Shown here one piece after another: positions 60,046 through 64,000 of a stretch of 64,000 bases of DNA. Origin of the DNA: Allobosea sp. BK604 (GTDB lineage Bacteria; Pseudomonadota; Alphaproteobacteria; Rhizobiales; Beijerinckiaceae). Position 1 is the stretch's first letter. The number at the start of each line of letters is the position of its first letter. The stretch lies in assembly GCF_004341515.1 (NCBI RefSeq), contig NZ_SLZF01000013.1, positions 124,001-188,000 of the forward strand, in the 5' to 3' direction. The notes beneath the pieces were generated by a model, which saw nothing but the letters and a program-made list of their open reading frames with translations, made no database searches and was not told the DNA's origin. The position numbers and the translations under genes were made by a program.

Positions 60046-61349
60046 TCGATGACCTGTGCGAATGGGATCGGCACAAGGAACTTTCCCCCCCAATCGCGGA
60101 TATAGGCCATTTGCTCCATGATTTCGTCCTTCAGGTTCCAGGGAAGGATGAGGACGTAGGCCGGCCTGGTCTCCTGAATCCGGCTCGGGTCGTCGATCCG
60201 GATATGCGTTCCCGGGAGAAAGAGGCCCTGCTTGTGGGGGCTGCGATCCACCGTGTAGTCGATGAAATCGGAGCGGATGCCGCAATAGTTCAGGAGCGTA
60301 TTGCCCTTGGCCGGCGCACCATAACCGACGACGCGCTTACCGGACCGCTTCGCCGCAATCAGGAGTTCGAGGAGCCTGCACTTCGTTTCGTGCACCCGGC
60401 CCGCGAATGCGAGGTACCGTTCCAGGTCCGCGAGCCCGAACTCTGTCTCGCGTCGACGAAGGTCGGCCACGCGCGGGCTCACCGGGCGTGCGTCGATCCG
60501 ATCATGGCGGGCATAGATGCGCAAGGAGCCGCCGTGAGTCGGCAATTCCTCGACGTCGAACAGACACAGGCCTCGCGCGGCAAATATCTTTTCAACGGTT
60601 AGAAACGAAAAGTAGGAGAAGTGCTCATGGTAGATCGTGTCGATCTGGTTCTCTGCCATGAGCCTCATAAGGTGCGGGAATTCGAGCGTGACGACGCCAT
60701 CGTCGGCGAGCAGGATTTTCAGGCCGCGCACGAAATCGTTGAGATCTGGAACATGCGCCAGAACGTTGTTTCCAATCAGCAGATCGGCCTGGATGCCCTC
60801 CCGCACCAGTTCGCGCGCCGCTTCCTCGCCGAAGAATCTCACACGAGTCGGAACTCCGCGTCGGCGTGCGGCCTCGGCGACGTTCCCGGCCGGTTCGATC
60901 CCGAGGACGGGGACGTTTCGCTCGACGAAATATTGAAGCAGATAGCCGTCATTGCTGGCGATCTCGATGACCTGGCTCTGCCCCCCTATGCCGAACCGTT
61001 CGGAGATGTCGTGGACATAGCGCCGGGCATGATCGAGCCATGACTCCGAGAACGAAGAAAAATAGGCGTAGTCGCTGAAGATGGCTTCGGGACTCTCGGA
61101 ATCCTCGAGCTGGACGAGAAAGCATTCGGCACAGACATACGCTCGTAACGGAAAGAAGCGTTCGGGTTTGCCGAGATCGTCGCGCCGCAAATAGGAATTG
61201 GCGAGCGGCGACATTCCGAGATCGATGAACACATGGGTGAGGGCTGTCCCACAGAAGCGGCACCCCCTCTCAGGTTGGGGGGGCGAAATCGCTGTGCCGA
61301 CATCGACCCTCGGGAGGCCTCGCGCTTTCACACCGGGTGCTTCAAGCAT
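60042..61349 (-). CDS. Nucleotide-sugar C-methyltransferase, three-domain type
   Basis: 435 residues with the domain order of sugar C-methyltransferases such as TylC3-like enzymes: an N-terminal zinc domain (CRFCG and CAECF Cys pairs, residues about 31-79), a SAM domain (VIEIASNDGYLLQYF, residues about 120-200), and a C-terminal domain with GYGAPAKGNTLLNYCGI and DRSPHKQGLFLPG. Adds a methyl branch to a keto-deoxysugar nucleotide. Middle gene of the minus-strand operon. Stop codon supplied by repeat A6. Confidence 0.9.
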   Translation of the reverse strand: MLEAPGVKARGLPRVDVGTAISPPQPERGCRFCGTALTHVFIDLGMSPLANSYLRRDDLGKPERFFPLRAYVCAECFLVQLEDSESPEAIFSDYAYFSSFSESWLDHARRYVHDISERFGIGGQSQVIEIASNDGYLLQYFVERNVPVLGIEPAGNVAEAARRRGVPTRVRFFGEEAARELVREGIQADLLIGNNVLAHVPDLNDFVRGLKILLADDGVVTLEFPHLMRLMAENQIDTIYHEHFSYFSFLTVEKIFAARGLCLFDVEELPTHGGSLRIYARHDRIDARPVSPRVADLRRRETEFGLADLERYLAFAGRVHETKCRLLELLIAAKRSGKRVVGYGAPAKGNTLLNYCGIRSDFIDYTVDRSPHKQGLFLPGTHIRIDDPSRIQETRPAYVLILPWNLKDEIMEQMAYIRDWGGKFLVPIPFAQVID

Positions 61350-61364
61350 CTCTCCCGTCTCCCG

Positions 61365-61931
61365 TTAAGTCGGCACGACCCGCAGCGGACGCCGCTCCCT
61401 GTATCTCTCCAGATCCGGCCAGGACGCGTCTTTTTCGGAGATTGCGGTCACCGGCTCGGGCCAGGCGATCGCGATAAGTGGGTCGTCGTACCGGATTCCG
61501 GCGGCTGCGTGTGCGGCATAGGGGGCCGAGATTCGATACTGAACGACCGTCGCGTCCGCCAGCGTCTGGAAGCCGTGGGCCAGGCCTTCCGGAACATAGA
61601 GAGCCTTGCCGTTGTCGGCGGAGAGCTCGAAGCCCTGCCAGGCCAGATATGTCCTGGAGCCGGGCCGCATGTCGACGAGTACGTCGTAGATCGCGCCCTG
61701 CACGCAGCGGACGACCTTCGTCTCGGCCCAAGGCGCGTTCTGGTAATGCAGGCCTCGCAATGTTCCACGGATATTGTTGAAGGACATGCTGTCCTGTGCG
61801 TAGTCGACAACCAGGCCCTGCGACGTGAATTCGTCTCGACACAGCGTCCGTGCGAAGTAGCCGCGATGGTCGTGTTGCATCTCGATATCGATCGCAACCA
61901 CGCCCTCCAGATCTGTCGCCGAGAAGATCAA
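61365..61931 (-). CDS. dTDP-4-dehydrorhamnose 3,5-epimerase family protein
   Basis: 188 residues, the usual RfbC length. Catalytic His in TLRGLHYQ (about residue 62), Asp in YDVLVDMRPGS and the cupin strand VPEGLAHGFQTL. The C-terminal Tyr is in VVQYRISAPY. In clusters with a C-methyltransferase these enzymes usually epimerise one or two centres of the branched keto-sugar. Lies between the methyltransferase (15 bp) and the SDR gene (12 bp). Confidence 0.9.
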   Translation of the reverse strand: MIFSATDLEGVVAIDIEMQHDHRGYFARTLCRDEFTSQGLVVDYAQDSMSFNNIRGTLRGLHYQNAPWAETKVVRCVQGAIYDVLVDMRPGSRTYLAWQGFELSADNGKALYVPEGLAHGFQTLADATVVQYRISAPYAAHAAAGIRYDDPLIAIAWPEPVTAISEKDASWPDLERYRERRPLRVVPT

Positions 61932-61943
61932 CGCCTCACTCCC

Positions 61944-62999
61944 TCAGGCGGCGACTGAATCGGGTCGAACAGTGCCCGTCGTCCAGCGCAAGGATTCATT
62001 GATCTGCCCCGTCCGCCGGAGGTATTTGAGCTCCTCGAGCCGGGTGAAGGGAGGCGCATTGAGCGTCGCCAGATCCAACTGAATTCTTTCGAACACGGAG
62101 CGCAACTGAAGCGCCCCGCGCTCCGCACTCCAGGCGCAGCGGAATCCCGGCATGCGTTCCCTGATCTTGTCGAAGCAGACGCGGTAGCTGCGATTATCCC
62201 CGCTCGCCGGGCCGTAGGTGATGCGGCAGTTCGGGAACGCGGCACGGACAATCTCGGCTATGTCCCGCACCGTATAGTTCTGGTCGTTGTCGCCGACGTT
62301 GAAGGCTTCCCCGGCCACGGCTTCTCGCGGCGCCTCCAGCGCGTAAAGGACCGCCGAGCAAATATCCTCGACATGCACCAGCGGTCGCCAAGGCGTGCCG
62401 TCGCTGGTCATCCGGATTTCACCGACGGCATGTGCCCAGGCCGCGAGGTTGTTCAGCACGAGGTCGAAGCGCTGGCGCGGGCTCGCGCCAAACGCCGTGG
62501 CGTTGCGGAGGAAAACCGGCACGAAGTCGATGTCCGAAAGCTTGCGGACCTCCTCCTCCACAAGGATCTTGCACCTCGCATAGGCCGTCTGCGGATGAAG
62601 GCTGGAGAGCTCCGTCTTGGCTTCGCTTCCGCCCGCGCCATAGATGCTGCACGACGATGCGTAGACGAACCTGGCGATCCCGGCCGCCTTGCACAGGCGA
62701 GCGAGGCGGACCGAGCCTTCGTGATTGATCGCGAACGTGACCGAAGGATCGTTCTCGCCGAGCGGGTCGTTCGAGAGCTCCGAGAGGTGGACGACCGCGT
62801 CGGCGCCCGCGAGCTCTGCCAGGCCAATGTCGCGCAAGTCCTTCGTCAGAACGGATGGCCGGGTCAAGCCGTCCTCGAACAGCCAGCCGCGCCGATAAAA
62901 GCCCGTATCGAGCCCGACCACGTCATGGCCTCGGTCGAGCAGCCTGGCGCCGAGAACCGTTCCAATATAACCATCGGCACCGGTGAGAAGAACTCTCAT
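61944..62999 (-). CDS. NAD-dependent epimerase/dehydratase (extended SDR)
   Basis: 351 residues. MRVLLTGADGYIGTVLGARL is the NAD-binding start; ASSCSIYGAGG and YARCK give the Ser/Tyr/Lys triad, and WRPLVHVEDICSAVLYAL is the extended-SDR late motif. Directly follows the cytidylyltransferase with overlapping ATGA, so it likely acts on CDP-glucose or its dehydrated product. Whether it is the 4,6-dehydratase or a reductase/epimerase is not decided by sequence; classical RfbG is longer and different. Confidence 0.88.
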   Translation of the reverse strand: MRVLLTGADGYIGTVLGARLLDRGHDVVGLDTGFYRRGWLFEDGLTRPSVLTKDLRDIGLAELAGADAVVHLSELSNDPLGENDPSVTFAINHEGSVRLARLCKAAGIARFVYASSCSIYGAGGSEAKTELSSLHPQTAYARCKILVEEEVRKLSDIDFVPVFLRNATAFGASPRQRFDLVLNNLAAWAHAVGEIRMTSDGTPWRPLVHVEDICSAVLYALEAPREAVAGEAFNVGDNDQNYTVRDIAEIVRAAFPNCRITYGPASGDNRSYRVCFDKIRERMPGFRCAWSAERGALQLRSVFERIQLDLATLNAPPFTRLEELKYLRRTGQINESLRWTTGTVRPDSVAA

Positions 63000-63841
63000 C
63001 GGCGTGAGCCCAGGCCTGAGACGAGAACACGGGGCGTTGCACGCGGTTCGGCCTGGGTTTCGGGGCGTTGCCAGACGCGCCAGGGCGGCTTTCCGGAATC
63101 CCAGGTCTCCTGGAGCAGAACCTTGTCTCGCAAGGTGTCCATGCTCTGCCAGTATCCCTCGTGCCGGTAGACCGCGAGTTGATCATTGGCGACGAGCCGG
63201 CGCATGGGTTCCTGCTCCCAGACCGTGTCCTCTCCGTCGATCAGGTCGAGGGCCTCGGGCTCGACGACGAAGAACCCGCCACTGATCGTATGGCCGTCGC
63301 CGCTGTCCTTCTCCCGAAAGCCTACGACTCGCGGTCGGTCGGAGGAGAGATTTAGCGCACCCCAGCGGCCCGGGAGCTGAACCGCCGTGACGGTCGCCAG
63401 CGCGCCTTGCTGGTGGTGAAAGGCGATCAGGTCGCGGATGTTCACGTCGGCGACGCCATCGCCGTAGGTCAGGCAGAAGGTTTGCTCGCCAAGATGCTCA
63501 CGCACCCGCTTCAAACGGCCCCCGGTCATCGTCTTCTCGCCGGTGTCAACGACGGTTACCCGCCAGGGCTCGCGCGCGGATTGATGCGTTACAAGCGTGT
63601 TATCGGCGAGGTCGATGGTAAAATCACAGTTTCGATGAAAGAAATTTCTGAAATAGTCTTTGATAATTGAGCCTTTGTACCCGCAGCAGATGACGAAGTC
63701 GTTCAGCCCATAATGCGAATAGATCTTCATGATATGCCAGAGGATCGGGTACCCGCCGATCTCGACAAGCGGCTTCGGGACGACGGTGGTCTCTTCGCTC
63801 AGGCGCGTGCCATAGCCACCTGCCAGGATGACGACCTTCAT
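62996..63841 (-). CDS. rfbF: Glucose-1-phosphate cytidylyltransferase
   Basis: 281 residues from the ATG at 63841. Makes CDP-glucose from CTP and glucose-1-phosphate. MKVVILAGGYGTRLSEET and VPKPLVEIGGYPILWHIM are the nucleotidyltransferase signature; CLTYGDGVADVNI carries the metal Asp and SGGFFVVEPE the sugar pocket. First gene of the operon rfbF-SDR-epimerase-methyltransferase. The C-terminal ~25 residues are a non-conserved tail. Confidence 0.94.
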   Translation of the reverse strand: MKVVILAGGYGTRLSEETTVVPKPLVEIGGYPILWHIMKIYSHYGLNDFVICCGYKGSIIKDYFRNFFHRNCDFTIDLADNTLVTHQSAREPWRVTVVDTGEKTMTGGRLKRVREHLGEQTFCLTYGDGVADVNIRDLIAFHHQQGALATVTAVQLPGRWGALNLSSDRPRVVGFREKDSGDGHTISGGFFVVEPEALDLIDGEDTVWEQEPMRRLVANDQLAVYRHEGYWQSMDTLRDKVLLQETWDSGKPPWRVWQRPETQAEPRATPRVLVSGLGSRR

Positions 63842-63866
63842 GGCGCTTCTCCTACCGGCAAAGAGC

Positions 63867-63972
63867 CTAGAGCCCTTCCGCGTTTCTCCGAATCGCGCAA
63901 GGGCTCTATCTCTTTGGTTTAACGCATTTTCTTTGCGCGAACCGGTATCCGCTTCGCTCGAAAATGCTCTAG
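63867..63972 (+). repeat. Family A interspersed repeat, copy A7
   Basis: 106 bp, CTAG at both ends; the left part is compensated in pairs (AGCCCTTCCG with CAAGGGCTCT). It lies upstream of rfbF, in the presumed promoter region, at the right edge of the window. Confidence 0.88.
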
Positions 63973-64000
63973 CCAAATCCAGGCATGGTCAGGAGTGTGC

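Noticed and set aside
1..64000. tRNA, rRNA, riboswitch and prophage genes
   Set aside because: I looked for cloverleaf and T-loop patterns, integrase-like proteins and known riboswitch cores by eye and saw none that stand up; a covariance-model scan would be decisive.

Overview
The window is 64 kb of high-GC, gene-dense bacterial chromosome. I infer an alphaproteobacterium of the Rhizobiales (Bosea-like). The grounds are the small families DUF2093, DUF4170 and DUF1127, the plant-type glutamate-cysteine ligase, gene orders typical of that group (DUF4170-acyltransferase-waaA-lpxK, ispH-thrB-rnhA, ileS-lspA-M16 pair), and two families of short intergenic repeats of the kind common there. The species assignment is inference. 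No rRNA, tRNA, CRISPR array, prophage or insertion sequence was recognised.

Layout. 1-10.4 kb: end of a beta-oxidation operon (trifunctional FadJ-type enzyme plus a catalytically degenerate peptide deformylase homologue), an aminotransferase/serine hydrolase pair, a membrane TPR protein, a degenerate EAL protein, a HAD phosphatase and a lone CheY. 10.6-23.5 kb: housekeeping run phaJ-like, ribF, ileS-lspA, a secreted protein, an M16 peptidase pair, pgi, mutL and a TetR regulator. 23.5-35.4 kb: rluB-rsmD, tadA, an M15-like secreted protein, a divergent tauE/arsR pair, a minus-strand chain vapB-vapC-fluoroacetate-dehalogenase-like-patatin, purD, xseA and a dienelactone-hydrolase-like protein. 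35.5-42.4 kb: lipid A/Kdo genes (lpxK, waaA, acyltransferase), cysQ, ubiA. 42.6-49.2 kb: rsmE, two unrelated-subfamily glutamate-cysteine ligase homologues, a 59-residue Flp pilin, a LysR/DUF1127 divergent pair and a DUF937 protein. 49.2-55.4 kb: MATE and CPA2 transporters, then ispH-thrB-rnhA.

55.5-57.3 kb is poorly coding and looks decayed, with one convincing small ORF and one frameshifted zinc-ribbon-like gene. 57.3-63.8 kb is a nucleotide-sugar island: an AT-richer epimerase on the plus strand faces a minus-strand operon of glucose-1-phosphate cytidylyltransferase, an SDR epimerase/dehydratase, an RfbC-type epimerase, a sugar C-methyltransferase and a DUF4910 aminopeptidase-like protein. 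Together these suggest synthesis of a CDP-linked, C-methylated deoxysugar for a surface polysaccharide.

Most unusual features. (1) Three exact-period 110-bp tandem copies of the 5' end of rnhA lie between thrB and rnhA. Each is a 37-codon mini-ORF whose TGA overlaps the next ATG (ATGA), each carries a hairpin, and divergence increases with distance from the intact gene. (2) A ~105-bp element with terminal inverted repeats ending in CTAG occurs seven times, and in five cases its terminal CTAG supplies the TAG stop codon of the adjacent gene; a second repeat family does the same for ubiA. (3) A peptide deformylase homologue lacks the metal-ligand Cys and the second His. (4) A VapBC module is fused by overlapping start/stop codons to two hydrolase genes.
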